Shown one piece after another: positions 43,131 through 53,145 of a stretch of DNA of 64,000 bases. Numbering within the stretch: the first letter of the stretch is position 1; each line of letters begins with the position of its first letter. The notes beneath the pieces were generated by a model. The model saw only the letters and a program-made list of their open reading frames with translations, searched no databases and was not told where the DNA came from. Origin of the DNA: Gilvimarinus xylanilyticus (GTDB taxonomy: Bacteria; Pseudomonadota; Gammaproteobacteria; Pseudomonadales; Cellvibrionaceae); assembly GCF_024195295.1 (NCBI RefSeq), contig NZ_JAMFTH010000001.1:992001-1056000 (forward strand), read 5' to 3'. A program made the translations under genes and the position numbers.

Positions 43131-44718
43131 CCGCGCGCAATAATTTTTGCGTGTACTGGTGCTGGGGCGCCGTCATAATTGACGTCGCCTCGCCGGCCTC
43201 CACCACACGCCCGGCCTGCATTACCAGCATTTGATGACTCATCGCCCGCACCACATCCAAATCGTGGCTGATAAAAATATACCCAAGCTGATGCTCACGC
43301 TGGAGTGATTTAAGCAAGATAACCACCTCGCGCTGCACGGCGCGATCCAGCGCCGAGGTAGGTTCATCCAGAATCAATAAGCGTGGCTTTAAAATAAGCG
43401 CCCGTGCAATGGCCACGCGCTGGCGCTGGCCACCGGAAAATTCATTGGGGTACCTATGGCGAACGGCGGGATCCAACTGCACCTGCTCGAGCGCTTCAAT
43501 CACTTTTTCTTCCACTTGATCGCGGGATAATTGCGGCTCGTGGACTCGCAAACCTTCGGCAATAATCTCGGCAATCGACATGCGAGGGCTTAAGCTGGCA
43601 TAGGGGTCTTGAAAAATCACCTGAATCTCGCGCCGCAAAGGCTTTAATTCGCGGGCCGACAAGGAGAGCAAATCGTGGTTTTGCGCGTAAACGGCCTTTC
43701 CCTCGGCCTCAAGCAAACGGGCAATCGAGCGCCCCAGAGTGGTTTTACCCGAACCACTTTCCCCGACGACGCCCAGTGTCTCCCCTTCGCGCAAAACAAA
43801 TGAAATATCGTCAACCGCTTTCACATGATCGACGACTCTTTTGAAAACGCCTTTCTTGATGGGGAACCAGGTGCGGATATGACTGACGTTTAAAAGCGTT
43901 GCGGCGTTTTCGCGTATCGATTCCGGTGGATCACCTGGATCCGCCGCCATCAGCATTTGGGTATAAGCTTTTTGAGGGCGGTTAAAAATTTCATCGGTCG
44001 CGCCAGCTTCGACCACCTGACCCCGGTGCATAATCACGACTCGATCGGCGAGCGCGCGCACAATATGTAAATCATGAGTAATAAAAACCACCGCCATCCC
44101 TAAATCGACTTGCAGGTCTTTAATCAATCGTAAAATTTGCGCCTGTACGGTGACATCCAAGGCGGTTGTGGGCTCGTCGGCGATCAGGATGTCCGGCTCG
44201 TTAATAAGCGCCATGGCAATCATAACGCGCTGACGTTCACCGCCGCTCAACTGGTGTGGCAGCGCCGACAAACGCTGCTCCGGGCTGCGAATACCCACGC
44301 GGTTTAACCACTCCAACACCACCGGCCGGGCTTTCACCTTGGATAAGCCTTTATGCAAAAACAGCACTTCGGCCAGCTGCTTCTCAATGCTGTGCAAAGG
44401 GTTCAAAGAGCTCATAGGCTCTTGAAATATCATTCCTATGCGGCGCCCCCGGTAACCTGCCAAAACCTTTTCGCTTTGATTCAATAAGTTTTGCCCGGCA
44501 AAGATTATTTCACCTTTTTCGTAGCAGGCGGTATCGGGATTGAGCAGACGCATAATAGACTGAGCTGTGACCGATTTTCCAGAGCCACTTTCACCCACCA
44601 CGGCTAATACCTCGCCGGCAAAAACCTCAAACGAGACGCCCTGCAAAACAGGTTTAGGCGTGCCCTCATGGGTAAAAGACAAATGCAGATCGTTAACGTG
44701 AAGAATGGATTCAGGCAT
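43114..44718 (-). CDS. yejF: peptide ABC transporter ATP-binding protein (YejF type, double ATPase)
   Basis: 534 residues with two ATPase domains. The first has Walker A GESGSGKSVT, signature LSGGERQRV and LIADEPTTALD; the second GESGSGKTTLG, FSGGQRQRV and LILDEPTSALD. Such fused ATPases drive oligopeptide/microcin C-type importers (YejABEF). Symbol by family and gene order. It is followed downstream by the convergent mltD, with a 17-bp overlap at the 3' ends. Confidence 0.93.
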   Translation of the reverse strand: MPESILHVNDLHLSFTHEGTPKPVLQGVSFEVFAGEVLAVVGESGSGKSVTAQSIMRLLNPDTACYEKGEIIFAGQNLLNQSEKVLAGYRGRRIGMIFQEPMSSLNPLHSIEKQLAEVLFLHKGLSKVKARPVVLEWLNRVGIRSPEQRLSALPHQLSGGERQRVMIAMALINEPDILIADEPTTALDVTVQAQILRLIKDLQVDLGMAVVFITHDLHIVRALADRVVIMHRGQVVEAGATDEIFNRPQKAYTQMLMAADPGDPPESIRENAATLLNVSHIRTWFPIKKGVFKRVVDHVKAVDDISFVLREGETLGVVGESGSGKTTLGRSIARLLEAEGKAVYAQNHDLLSLSARELKPLRREIQVIFQDPYASLSPRMSIAEIIAEGLRVHEPQLSRDQVEEKVIEALEQVQLDPAVRHRYPNEFSGGQRQRVAIARALILKPRLLILDEPTSALDRAVQREVVILLKSLQREHQLGYIFISHDLDVVRAMSHQMLVMQAGRVVEAGEATSIMTAPQHQYTQKLLRAVNEPL

Positions 44719-44722
44719 AAGG

Positions 44723-45742
44723 TTACCGCGTTTTATTGGGGTCTACAGCGTCGCGCACCGCTTCGCCCACAAAAACCAATAGCGTCAGCAGCAGCGCCAA
44801 CACAAAAAACACCGACAAACCAATCCAAGGGGCATGAAGGTTGTTTTTGCCCTGGCTGACCATTTCCCCTAAAGACGCCGACCCGGGCGGCAAACCAAAA
44901 CCGAGAAAATCCAGCGCCGTAAGGCTCGTGACCGCGCCGACCAAAATAAAAGGCACGAAGGTTAAAGTGGCGACCATGGCATTGGGTAAAAGGTGGCGGA
45001 AAATCAACGCGCGATCGGACACACCCATTGCTTTGGCCGCCAACACATATTCCAGATTGCGAGCGCGCAAAAATTCAGCACGGACCACGCCCACCAAAGT
45101 CATCCAGCCAAACAGCAATAAAATTACCAACAAAATCCAAAAGCTGGGTGGCACCAAGCTGGCAATAATAATGAGCACAAAAAGCGCGGGCATACTGGAC
45201 CAGACCTCGAGCAATCGCTGGCCAATCAAATCAATTTTACCGCCATAAAAGCCTTGTACGGCTCCCGCCGCGACACCAATAATACTGGTGGCCAAGGTAA
45301 GCAAAAGACCAAATATGACCGAGATACGAAACCCGTAAATCAGACGGGCCAAAACGTCGCGCCCCTGATCATCCGTACCCAGCCAATTCTCGGCGCTAGG
45401 CGGGCTAGGCGCAGGTGTCGGAAGGTCATAATTAATGGCGCGATAATCAAACCGAACAGGAGGCCACAGCATCCAACCCGACTCGTTAATCAGCTCGGCG
45501 ATATAGGGGTCGCGATAATCGGCCGCCACATCAAAATCGCCACCAAAGGTAAGCTCCGAATACTCCTTAAACAGCGGATAATAAAAAGCATCCTGATGTT
45601 TGATTAAGATAGGCGTATCATTGGCAATAATCTCGGCAAACAAAGAGCCTATAAACAAAAACAAAAAAAGCCATAAACTCCAGAAGCCGCGACGGTTGTT
45701 TTTAAAGCGTCGCCAGCGCTCTTGATTTAAAGGGCTCAGCAT
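44723..45742 (-). CDS. yejE: peptide ABC transporter permease (YejE type)
   Basis: 339 residues from the ATG at 45742 (MLSPLNQERWRRFKNNRRGFWSLW); the frame is open further upstream but overlaps yejB. Six membrane helices; LGTDDQGRDVLARLIYGFRISVIFG is the DppC-type start and VRAEFLRARNLEYVLAAKAMGVS is the EAA loop that contacts the ATPase. It starts one base after the yejB stop. Confidence 0.93.
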   Translation of the reverse strand: MLSPLNQERWRRFKNNRRGFWSLWLFLFLFIGSLFAEIIANDTPILIKHQDAFYYPLFKEYSELTFGGDFDVAADYRDPYIAELINESGWMLWPPVRFDYRAINYDLPTPAPSPPSAENWLGTDDQGRDVLARLIYGFRISVIFGLLLTLATSIIGVAAGAVQGFYGGKIDLIGQRLLEVWSSMPALFVLIIIASLVPPSFWILLVILLLFGWMTLVGVVRAEFLRARNLEYVLAAKAMGVSDRALIFRHLLPNAMVATLTFVPFILVGAVTSLTALDFLGFGLPPGSASLGEMVSQGKNNLHAPWIGLSVFFVLALLLTLLVFVGEAVRDAVDPNKTR

Positions 45743-45743
45743 A

Positions 45744-46805
45744 CTAACGGCTCTCAAAATCAATGCGGGGGTCAACCCAGGTGTAGGCCAGGTCACTGAC
45801 AATACCAATAAGCAACCCCAATAAACCAAACATATACAAGGTGCCAAACATGACTGGGTAGTCGCGCTGAACAATCGCCTCATACCCGAGTAGCCCCAGG
45901 CCTTCCAGCGAGAAAATCACCTCGATTAGCAAAGAGCCGGTAAAAAACATACTGATAAACGTAGCGGGAAACCCGGCAATAATAATTAGCATGGCATTGC
46001 GAAATACATGCTTATACAAAACCCGCTTTTCCGAGGCGCCTTTAGCTCGGGCCGTCATTACATATTGCTTATTGATTTCGTCCAAAAAAGAATTCTTGGT
46101 CAGCATGGTTAAAGTGGCAAAACCACTGATAACCAAGGCCGTTATCGGCAGCGTTAAATGCCAGAAATAGTCGGCCAACTTGCCTCCAAAGCTCAGCTCG
46201 GAGAAATTATCAGACACCAGGCCGCGCAAAGGAAACCAGTCAAGGTATGAACCGCCAGCAAAGACGATAATCAACAAAATGGCAAACAGAAAACCCGGAA
46301 TGGCATTGCCGATCACAATGACCCAACTGGTCCAAATATCAAATTGACTGTGATGGCGTACCGCTTTGCGTATCCCTAAAGGTATCGAGACTAAATAGAT
46401 AATCAGCGTACTCCATAGCCCAAGGGAAATGGAAACGGGCAAACGATCAACGATAAGCCCGGTTACCGAATTGGCTTTGAATAAGCTGTCGCCGAAATCC
46501 AGTAGGGCGTAATCCAGCAACATATCAAAGTAGCGCTCGTGCATGGGCCGATCAAAGCCAAACTGGGCCTCGATCTGGGAGATAATTTGTGGATCAAGCC
46601 CCCGGCTGGCGCGGGTGCCCTGCGCAGGCGCCCCTAAATCATCATTGGCGCCGGTGACCCCCATGGAAACCACACCCTGCATACGTGCAATGGCCTGATC
46701 CACGGGGCCGCCAGGGGCCGCCTGAACAATAAAAAAGTTGACCGTAATAATCGCCCATATGGTGGGCACGATCAGCAACAATCGCCTTATGGTATAAGCC
46801 AGCAA
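45744..46805 (-). CDS. yejB: peptide ABC transporter permease (YejB type)
   Basis: 353 residues, DppB-type with six membrane helices. [27 protein letters not shown] is the family N-terminus; [26 protein letters not shown] is the EAA loop. It has the longer periplasmic insert (residues ~40-85) seen in YejB. One base separates its stop from yejE. Confidence 0.93.
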   Translation of the reverse strand: MLAYTIRRLLLIVPTIWAIITVNFFIVQAAPGGPVDQAIARMQGVVSMGVTGANDDLGAPAQGTRASRGLDPQIISQIEAQFGFDRPMHERYFDMLLDYALLDFGDSLFKANSVTGLIVDRLPVSISLGLWSTLIIYLVSIPLGIRKAVRHHSQFDIWTSWVIVIGNAIPGFLFAILLIIVFAGGSYLDWFPLRGLVSDNFSELSFGGKLADYFWHLTLPITALVISGFATLTMLTKNSFLDEINKQYVMTARAKGASEKRVLYKHVFRNAMLIIIAGFPATFISMFFTGSLLIEVIFSLEGLGLLGYEAIVQRDYPVMFGTLYMFGLLGLLIGIVSDLAYTWVDPRIDFESR

Positions 46806-46843
46806 AGGTCTACCCTAGTCTTCTAAAGATTCAGCATGCAGGA

Positions 46844-48697
46844 TTAAGGTTTTAAGGTTTTGGCTTTTTGTTCGTCATACCACCAGGTATCCAACCCTAT
46901 TTCCAACTTGGGCGAGCTCGCCGGGCGAGAGAATTTATTCCAATAAGCAACCCGATAGTCCGCCGAATACCAGCGGGGAATGCCATAGAAATTCCAAAGA
47001 GCCACCCGATCAAACGCCCGTCCATAAGCGGTAAGCAATTCGTCGTCACCTTGATTGGCCGCAATATTTTCTACCATAGAGTCGATCACCGGATCATTGA
47101 CACCGGCCGTATTCCAACTGGAGTTGACGTTTTTAGAGTGCCAGGTCAGCTCCATATCGGTTGACGGGTAAGGCATTTCGGTAAAATACAATGACACCAT
47201 CTGAAAGTCTTTTTCGTGTACCCGACTCATATACTGAGACGTATCAACCTTGCGTATGTTCATGGTGATACCTATGCGATCCAGATTCTTTTTAAAGCTG
47301 TTGGCATAGCGCTCGGTACTGTTATCGTAGATCAACAACTCAAACTCCATGGGCTCGCCGGTTTTCTGGTTGACTAAACGGCGATCTTTGAGTGTCCATC
47401 CGGCCTCTTTTAACAACGCCAGCGCTTCGCGCATGGCACCGCGAATTCGGCCCGAGCCATCCGTTTGGTTGGGGCGCCAGACCTCGCCAAACACCTCGGG
47501 GGGCAACTGGTCTTTATACTGGTTGAGAATTTCAAGCTCTTTACCTTCGGGCTTTCCCTCGGCCTTGTATTTTGTGTCTTGAAAGTAACTTTCAGCGCGC
47601 GTGTACTCACCGTAAAACAGGGTTTTGTTCAGCGACTCAAAATCCAGCATATAGTTGAGCGCCTGACGCACCTTGCGGTTTGTAAAGGGCGCTCTTTGGG
47701 TATTAAAGATTAAGGCGGTGAGGGGCTTGGGGGCTTTGTTGGGAATTTCCGCTTTGACGATATCACCGCGATTGACGGCGGGGATATCATAAGCCTCTTT
47801 CCAGTTGGCCATTACCGCCTCGGCGCGAAAATCATACTCGCCCGCTTTAAAAGCCTCTAATGTAACCGAGCGATCAAGAAAGTACTCGAAAATAATAGTG
47901 TCGAAATTAAACAGGCCTTTGCGCGAGGGTAGATCTTTGGCCCAGTAATCCTTCACCCGTGAATAGGTAACGCTAGAGCCCATATCAAAATCACTGACCA
48001 CATAGGGGCCACTGCCCACGGGCGGAGTGGACAAAGGCGCAGATAGGTCTTTGTCTTGCCAATAGTGCTGGGGCAAGATAGTCAAGCCGGCTAGATCAGT
48101 AATGTAATTCTTTTGGGGGCTATCAAATTCAAAACGAACCGTATGTTCATCCACGACTTTGGCGTCTTTGACGTGCTTATACAGCACCGCTATCTGAGGC
48201 AGCCCCTGATCCACAAACTTGTTAAAACTAAAGGCAACATCTTCGGCGGTTACCGGTTCGCCATCGTTAAACTGCGCCTTGGGATTGATATTATATTCAA
48301 CCCAGGTGTAGTCCTCGGGGTAAGTCACCGACTCGGCGATAAGTGGATACAAAACCCCGTACTCATCATCGTTGTCGATCATAAGTGTATCGTAGATGAA
48401 ACGCTGGTAGGGTTTAAGGCCCTCAGCCACCGGGTCACCCCGACGGGCAAAGCGATTAAAGCTGTCGTAGGTACCCAGAGCAGCCATCCGTAAGGTGCCA
48501 CCTTTAGGGGCGTCAGGGTTTACATAATCAAAGTGAGTAAAGTCTTCGGAGTATTGCGGTGTGAGATGAGAGGATACCGCGTGTACGGTGTGGGTGACCA
48601 CCTCTGAAGGCTCGGTTTGGGCGGACGCCGGGGCAACGAAGCTTGCCGCTCCCAGCATAAAAAGCGGAACGATCAATGAACGCATCTGTGAATACAT
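46844..48697 (-). CDS. yejA: periplasmic peptide-binding protein (YejA type)
   Basis: 617 residues, family 5 solute-binding protein. A signal peptide (SLIVPLFMLGAASFVAPASA) precedes HGMSLYG-like context with YVNPDAPKGGTLRMAALGTYDSFN, and YTWVEYNINPKAQFNDGEPVTAEDVAFSF is the family motif. It feeds the YejBEF-type importer encoded downstream, 38 bp away. The first ATG (48697) has poor SD spacing; the ATG at 48685 is an alternative. YejA-type proteins bind peptides; exact ligand unknown. Confidence 0.93.
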   Translation of the reverse strand: MYSQMRSLIVPLFMLGAASFVAPASAQTEPSEVVTHTVHAVSSHLTPQYSEDFTHFDYVNPDAPKGGTLRMAALGTYDSFNRFARRGDPVAEGLKPYQRFIYDTLMIDNDDEYGVLYPLIAESVTYPEDYTWVEYNINPKAQFNDGEPVTAEDVAFSFNKFVDQGLPQIAVLYKHVKDAKVVDEHTVRFEFDSPQKNYITDLAGLTILPQHYWQDKDLSAPLSTPPVGSGPYVVSDFDMGSSVTYSRVKDYWAKDLPSRKGLFNFDTIIFEYFLDRSVTLEAFKAGEYDFRAEAVMANWKEAYDIPAVNRGDIVKAEIPNKAPKPLTALIFNTQRAPFTNRKVRQALNYMLDFESLNKTLFYGEYTRAESYFQDTKYKAEGKPEGKELEILNQYKDQLPPEVFGEVWRPNQTDGSGRIRGAMREALALLKEAGWTLKDRRLVNQKTGEPMEFELLIYDNSTERYANSFKKNLDRIGITMNIRKVDTSQYMSRVHEKDFQMVSLYFTEMPYPSTDMELTWHSKNVNSSWNTAGVNDPVIDSMVENIAANQGDDELLTAYGRAFDRVALWNFYGIPRWYSADYRVAYWNKFSRPASSPKLEIGLDTWWYDEQKAKTLKP

Positions 48698-48934
48698 ACC
48701 CTAATCTCAAATATTGACAACAATAGACAAATTGTACGGAAACTAGTGCCCCTGTGTACAACAGGAAAATAGAAAACTTTGACTTAACATCTACCGGTAA
48801 GAACGGCCAATACCGGACAACTAACCGACATAATGCTAGTATTAGCCCTAGGGGACGCCCTTATACAGCGATAAAAATCACGCCACTGGCTGCTTTTTAA
48901 TCAAAAGTTATGCCATTAATATCTATATGATGCG

Positions 48935-49549
48935 ATGACCGCCATGCTTCTTAGTGAAGACCAACGCGACTGCCTACAGGAAATTGCCAATGTAGCAATG
49001 GGGCAAGCGGCCGACCGTCTGGCGCGCCTTTTTGATGCCTTTGTGGTGCTCTCTATCCCCCAAGTGGGCATTTTAACCCCTAGTGACATTGCAATGACCC
49101 TGGAAAGCCTGCGGGATCAGAGCAGCCAAAACGAGCCCTTAACCGGCGTGGCGCAGGGGTTCATTGGGGACGGCGTCGCCGGTGAAGCACTATTGCTGTT
49201 TAATGGCACCCGCTACCAAGACTTGGCCGAGCTGCTTAAATACGACTACCACCCAAACCTGAACCGAGAGCTACTCATGGACACGAGTAACGTCTTGGGA
49301 GGGGCTTGTCTGCACGGCCTAGCACGTCAGCTGGACACCCACTTAAGCTTAGGGCCACCCCACTTACTCGATCCGAGCGACGATATAGATCGGTTGCTTA
49401 CTCAGCGTGATCTCGACTGGAACAGTGCCGCTGTCGTCGAAATCAACTACACTATCGAACACTATCGTATCAATTGCGATCTTTTGCTGGTGATCAGTGA
49501 GAACTGCATTGCCGGCCTGCTGGAAAAGTTAGACTATCTGATTGATTAA
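48935..49549 (+). CDS. CheC-like phosphatase
   Basis: 204 residues. The first CheC active-site helix is intact: Asp12-xxx-Glu16-xx-Asn19, then Pro42 with exactly 22 residues between, matching the CheC consensus. The second copy reads Glu112-xxx-Asp116-xx-Asn119 ... Pro142, with the acidic residues in altered order but the same spacing. CheC proteins dephosphorylate phospho-receiver domains such as CheY. No receiver gene is in the window. A diguanylate cyclase gene follows 20 bp downstream, so the phosphatase may act in a signalling module upstream of it. Confidence 0.85.
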   Translation: MTAMLLSEDQRDCLQEIANVAMGQAADRLARLFDAFVVLSIPQVGILTPSDIAMTLESLRDQSSQNEPLTGVAQGFIGDGVAGEALLLFNGTRYQDLAELLKYDYHPNLNRELLMDTSNVLGGACLHGLARQLDTHLSLGPPHLLDPSDDIDRLLTQRDLDWNSAAVVEINYTIEHYRINCDLLLVISENCIAGLLEKLDYLID

Positions 49550-49569
49550 CCAGAGGATGAGCGCAAAGC

Positions 49570-50532
49570 ATGCCGGACCGTGAGCTGAACTCTCTCCTAA
49601 AAGACGTCCATTGGCTAATGGACATTCTGCAGAATATCGACGTTGGTTTGGTAGTCATGGATCGCGACTACAACATTTCGCTGTGGAACCAGTTTATGCA
49701 AAATCACAGCGGCAAGTTTCCCGAGGGGGTGTTAGAGCGCAATATCTTCGAATTATTCCCCGACCTGCCCCAGGATTGGTTCCGCCGTAAATGCGAACCC
49801 GTGTTTTTATTGCAAAGCGCCACTTTTACAACCTGGGAACAGCGTCCCTACTTATTTCATTTTCCGCACTATCGCCCTATTACCGGCACAGCGCGTTTTA
49901 TGTACCAAAACTGCACCATCCTGCCCCTTTTGGATACACAGGGAAATGTCTCTCACATCTGTCTTATCGTTTACGATGTCACCGACACTGCCGTTAACAA
50001 GCGAGCGCAAATAGAGGCCAATCAACAGCTGCAAGCGCTTAGTCGTATTGACCATTTAACGCAACTCTACAACCGAGGTTACTGGGAGCAAAACCTACAT
50101 CAGGAGTTTTTGCGCTTCGACCGCTATGAAATCCCGGCGACCTTAATATTGTTTGACATCGATCACTTTAAGAAGGTGAACGACACCCATGGCCATACCG
50201 TCGGTGACGAGGTAATCCGCCAGGTGAGCCAATGCCTTCGTGAGCAGCTGCGCGAAACTGACATCGCAGGGCGCTACGGCGGAGAGGAGTTTGGGGTCAT
50301 TTTAACCGCGACGACTCAAGAAGGCGGTTTAGATTTTGCCGAGAGGTTGAGGCGAACCGTCGAACAAAAAGCGATACAGACTGACCGACAGCAAATACAC
50401 GTTACTATCAGTCTGGGTGTGTGTGAATTAGCCGCAGATATTAAAACCGAACAAGAATGGCTTCAATTAGCCGACCAGGGGCTTTACTACTGTAAAGAAC
50501 ACGGTCGCAACCAAAGTCGCTGCTACCCTTAA
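49570..50532 (+). CDS. PAS-GGDEF diguanylate cyclase
   Basis: 320 residues, cytosolic. An N-terminal PAS domain (about 14-140; NIDVGLVVMDRDYNISLWNQ, VYDVTD) is linked to a GGDEF domain (about 155-315). The active-site motif GGEEF (237-241) and the inhibitory RxxD (228-231) five residues upstream are both intact, so it should make c-di-GMP with product inhibition. The PAS ligand is unknown. It is likely co-transcribed with the CheC-like gene. Confidence 0.95.
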   Translation: MPDRELNSLLKDVHWLMDILQNIDVGLVVMDRDYNISLWNQFMQNHSGKFPEGVLERNIFELFPDLPQDWFRRKCEPVFLLQSATFTTWEQRPYLFHFPHYRPITGTARFMYQNCTILPLLDTQGNVSHICLIVYDVTDTAVNKRAQIEANQQLQALSRIDHLTQLYNRGYWEQNLHQEFLRFDRYEIPATLILFDIDHFKKVNDTHGHTVGDEVIRQVSQCLREQLRETDIAGRYGGEEFGVILTATTQEGGLDFAERLRRTVEQKAIQTDRQQIHVTISLGVCELAADIKTEQEWLQLADQGLYYCKEHGRNQSRCYP

Positions 50533-50544
50533 CAGCCATCCAAT

Positions 50545-50580
50545 AAAAAAGGCGCAAACCTGATGGGTTGCGCCTTTTTT
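50545..50580. terminator. bidirectional intrinsic terminator
   Basis: AAAAAA, stem GGCGCAAACC / GGGTTGCGCC (one mismatch), loop TGAT, TTTTTT. It lies between the convergent diguanylate cyclase and ppiD genes. Confidence 0.9.
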
Positions 50581-50592
50581 ATTGACGATGAA

Positions 50593-52458
50593 TTAATTCC
50601 GTTCGATCTCGGCGGTTTCACGCAGATAATTGACAAATGATTCAAAGTCGGCCGAACCATGCATCCCCGCCAAACCTTGTTTAATCTGTGCCAATTGATC
50701 GTCGTCCAGCTCTTGCTCAGGTAAAGCGACACGATCCAATTGAACCACCGTGTACTCACCATTGCGCAACTGACCGGCCACTTGCGGGGCACCGTCTTTG
50801 GGGTGCGGCAGTGAAAAAGCGAATTCTACCACGGCGCGCGGTTGCTCCATATTCGCCCGATCAATAGCGCTCAGCTGCACCGCCTCTAACCCCAGCGCTT
50901 CGGCAGCTGCCTGCAGACTCGCACCATTTTCAACCTCGGCCACCAGGTTTTGACCCTGCTCAGCCAGCAGATCAGAGGCTTTCTGCTCTTTAACCGTCGC
51001 GACAATTTCGGACTCCACTTGATCCATAGGCTGAACAAAACTTGGCTGATTTTCGAGCAGCTTAAGCACTACAACTCGGTCTGAAGCCAACTCTATCAGC
51101 TCACTGGAGTTGCCAAATTCAAGCACCTCTTCGCCAAAAGCGGCGGTGATGACCTGGTCGCGGGCAAAAATACCTTCGCCGCCCTGGCGTGAAAAGGGTT
51201 CACTCTGCACTGCCTGCAGCTCTAAGGTGTCCGCCACACTAGCCAGCGAATCGGCGTTGTAAGACATGTCTTCCAGGTTGTCGAGCAACTCGACAAAGCG
51301 AGCTTCTGCCTGGGCACGCTTTATACGCTGCTCAATACCATCGCGCTCAGCGGCAAAATCCGGCTCGCCGCCACCGGTGGACTCCAGCAATTTAATAAAA
51401 TGTACACCGGCATCTGTTTCCACAGGCTCCGATACCTCACCTACAGCCAGCTCACTCAAGGCTTGCTCAAACTCTTCTGGAAAAGCATCGCCGGATGAAA
51501 GTCCCAAATCGCCCCCGCTGTCTTTCGAACCCAGATCTTCCGAGTACTGGGCCGCCACTTCGGCAAAATCATCACCAGCGTCCAGCGCAGATTGAACCTC
51601 GTTGATTAGCTCATCACTGGGCTCTTCGAGCAAAATATGCGCGGCATGACGCTGAACAGTGGGAGTGAAGTCATCGATATTTTCTTCAAATTGAGTGCGC
51701 AGTTCAGATTCGCTCACCGACTCATTTTCCATCAGTTGAGCAACACTTAATTCAATATATTCAACAACGACTTTTTCCGGTTCGGTAAACGCCTCGGGAT
51801 TTTCGTTGTAGTAGCGGCTTATCTCCTCATCACTGACATCAACCTGCTCCAGCAAATTGTCGATATTAAGAGTGACATAAGAAAAGTCGCGAACTTGGCT
51901 GTTTAATTCGGCTAAATACCGCGCTTCAGCGGGAGTGGTAAAGTTGGAGCTGGAAATACCGTTGGCCAGCTGGTTTACCGTTAAATCGCGGGAAAGTTCA
52001 TTGCGATAATTGGTAGGCGTGTACGCCAGGCGGCGCAGCGACATGGTATAGAGGTCCGGATCAAACTGACCCGAAGCATCCTGAAACGCCGGAATCGACA
52101 AAATAACTTGATCAATCTGGGCGTCAGAAACCGCCATGTTGGCGTCTTTGGCTGCTTGAGTTAACAATGTTCTCTGAACCAACTGCTCAATTGCAGGCGG
52201 GCGCAGGTTTTCGTCATTGAGGAAGCTTTGTGGCACAGAGTCACCAAAACGATTGCGCAAGCGAGATTTCTGCTGCTCGATGGCGCGCTGCACTTCGGTC
52301 TCGGTAATTTCCTGGCCGTTAACGGTAAGCGCAACCGGTGCGGTATTGCGACTGCTGAACAGCGCTTCGGCCCCCGATAATGCGAATATAATCACCAAAA
52401 GGCCAACCAATATTCCTGCAACAACGCCTTTTGAGTTGTCCCGCATGCTTTGTAACAT
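50593..52458 (-). CDS. ppiD: periplasmic chaperone PpiD (SurA-N/parvulin)
   Basis: 621 residues, E. coli length 623. N-terminal membrane helix (about 12-33), a SurA-like chaperone domain (about 40-200), a parvulin-like domain (HAAHILLEEPSDELINEVQSAL ... GGDLGLSSGDAFPEEFEQAL ... VETDAGVHFIKL, ~268-365), and a C-terminal chaperone region. It is anchored to the inner membrane facing the periplasm and helps outer-membrane protein folding at the Sec translocon. It follows hupB, as in most gammaproteobacteria. Confidence 0.95.
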   Translation of the reverse strand: MLQSMRDNSKGVVAGILVGLLVIIFALSGAEALFSSRNTAPVALTVNGQEITETEVQRAIEQQKSRLRNRFGDSVPQSFLNDENLRPPAIEQLVQRTLLTQAAKDANMAVSDAQIDQVILSIPAFQDASGQFDPDLYTMSLRRLAYTPTNYRNELSRDLTVNQLANGISSSNFTTPAEARYLAELNSQVRDFSYVTLNIDNLLEQVDVSDEEISRYYNENPEAFTEPEKVVVEYIELSVAQLMENESVSESELRTQFEENIDDFTPTVQRHAAHILLEEPSDELINEVQSALDAGDDFAEVAAQYSEDLGSKDSGGDLGLSSGDAFPEEFEQALSELAVGEVSEPVETDAGVHFIKLLESTGGGEPDFAAERDGIEQRIKRAQAEARFVELLDNLEDMSYNADSLASVADTLELQAVQSEPFSRQGGEGIFARDQVITAAFGEEVLEFGNSSELIELASDRVVVLKLLENQPSFVQPMDQVESEIVATVKEQKASDLLAEQGQNLVAEVENGASLQAAAEALGLEAVQLSAIDRANMEQPRAVVEFAFSLPHPKDGAPQVAGQLRNGEYTVVQLDRVALPEQELDDDQLAQIKQGLAGMHGSADFESFVNYLRETAEIERN

Positions 52459-52524
52459 GTTGTGCTCCCGAACCTAGCTTAAAGCCACTTTTACGTGGCA
52501 TCACACTTTTTGTTTAGTAAACAT

Positions 52525-52552
52525 AAAAAAGGCGCATCTTAGATGCGCCTTT
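52525..52552 (-). terminator. intrinsic terminator after hupB
   Basis: On the minus strand: stem GGCGCATC / GATGCGCC with loop TAA, then TTTTTT. It is about 50 bp past the hupB stop and separates hupB from ppiD. Confidence 0.9.
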
Positions 52553-52602
52553 ACCACCGATACAGAAGTAAATTACCGGCGTGTATTCTCAACCGTAGCT
52601 GA

Positions 52603-52875
52603 TTAGTTAACAGCGTCTTTCAGCGCTTTACCCGCTTTAAAGCTAGGTACGTTTGCCGCAGCAATTTGAATCTCGGCACCGGTCTGTGGGTTGCGGCCAG
52701 TACGCGCAGCACGCTCTTTCACAGAGAAAGTACCAAAGCCAACCAGTACTACCTGGTCGCCTTTTTTCAGAGAATCAGTGATGCCGTCGACAACGGCGTC
52801 CAGTGCACGGCCAGCAGCAGCTTTGGAGATATCCGCAGATGCGGCGATGGCTTCGATCAGCTCAGTTTTGTTCAC
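52603..52875 (-). CDS. hupB: nucleoid protein HU-beta
   Basis: 90 residues, the normal HU length. [11 protein letters not shown] start, [24 protein letters not shown] as the DNA-binding arm with its Pro turn, and [15 protein letters not shown] at the end. It binds and bends DNA without sequence specificity. It is downstream of lon, as in E. coli and Pseudomonas, with a separate transcript likely because of the terminator at 53081-53102. Confidence 0.97.
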   Translation of the reverse strand: MNKTELIEAIAASADISKAAAGRALDAVVDGITDSLKKGDQVVLVGFGTFSVKERAARTGRNPQTGAEIQIAAANVPSFKAGKALKDAVN

Positions 52876-53080
52876 GTTTAACCCCTTAAGTAGATTTTCC
52901 AGAACACTTGTTTATAGTTGTGCAGTGTTGTTATTGACTTGGTGACATCAACGGCTAACCCTGTGCGGTTCAGCACCACCACTCACTATTGAATTGCGAT
53001 TTATACCAAGAGGCAGGTTGCGGGTCAAGGCTACCTTTGCGAATTAAAGACCTATTGGCATTATTGGTCGCGTTTTAAAC

Positions 53081-53102
53081 AAAAGCCCCGCAATACGGGG
53101 CT
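53081..53102 (-). terminator. intrinsic terminator after lon
   Basis: On the minus strand: AGCCCCG / CGGGGCT, loop TATTG, then TTTTG. It lies 44 bp after the lon stop. Confidence 0.85.
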
Positions 53103-53145
53103 ATTCGCAATGATTACAAAGCACCAAAGGTTACTCTTAGTAACA

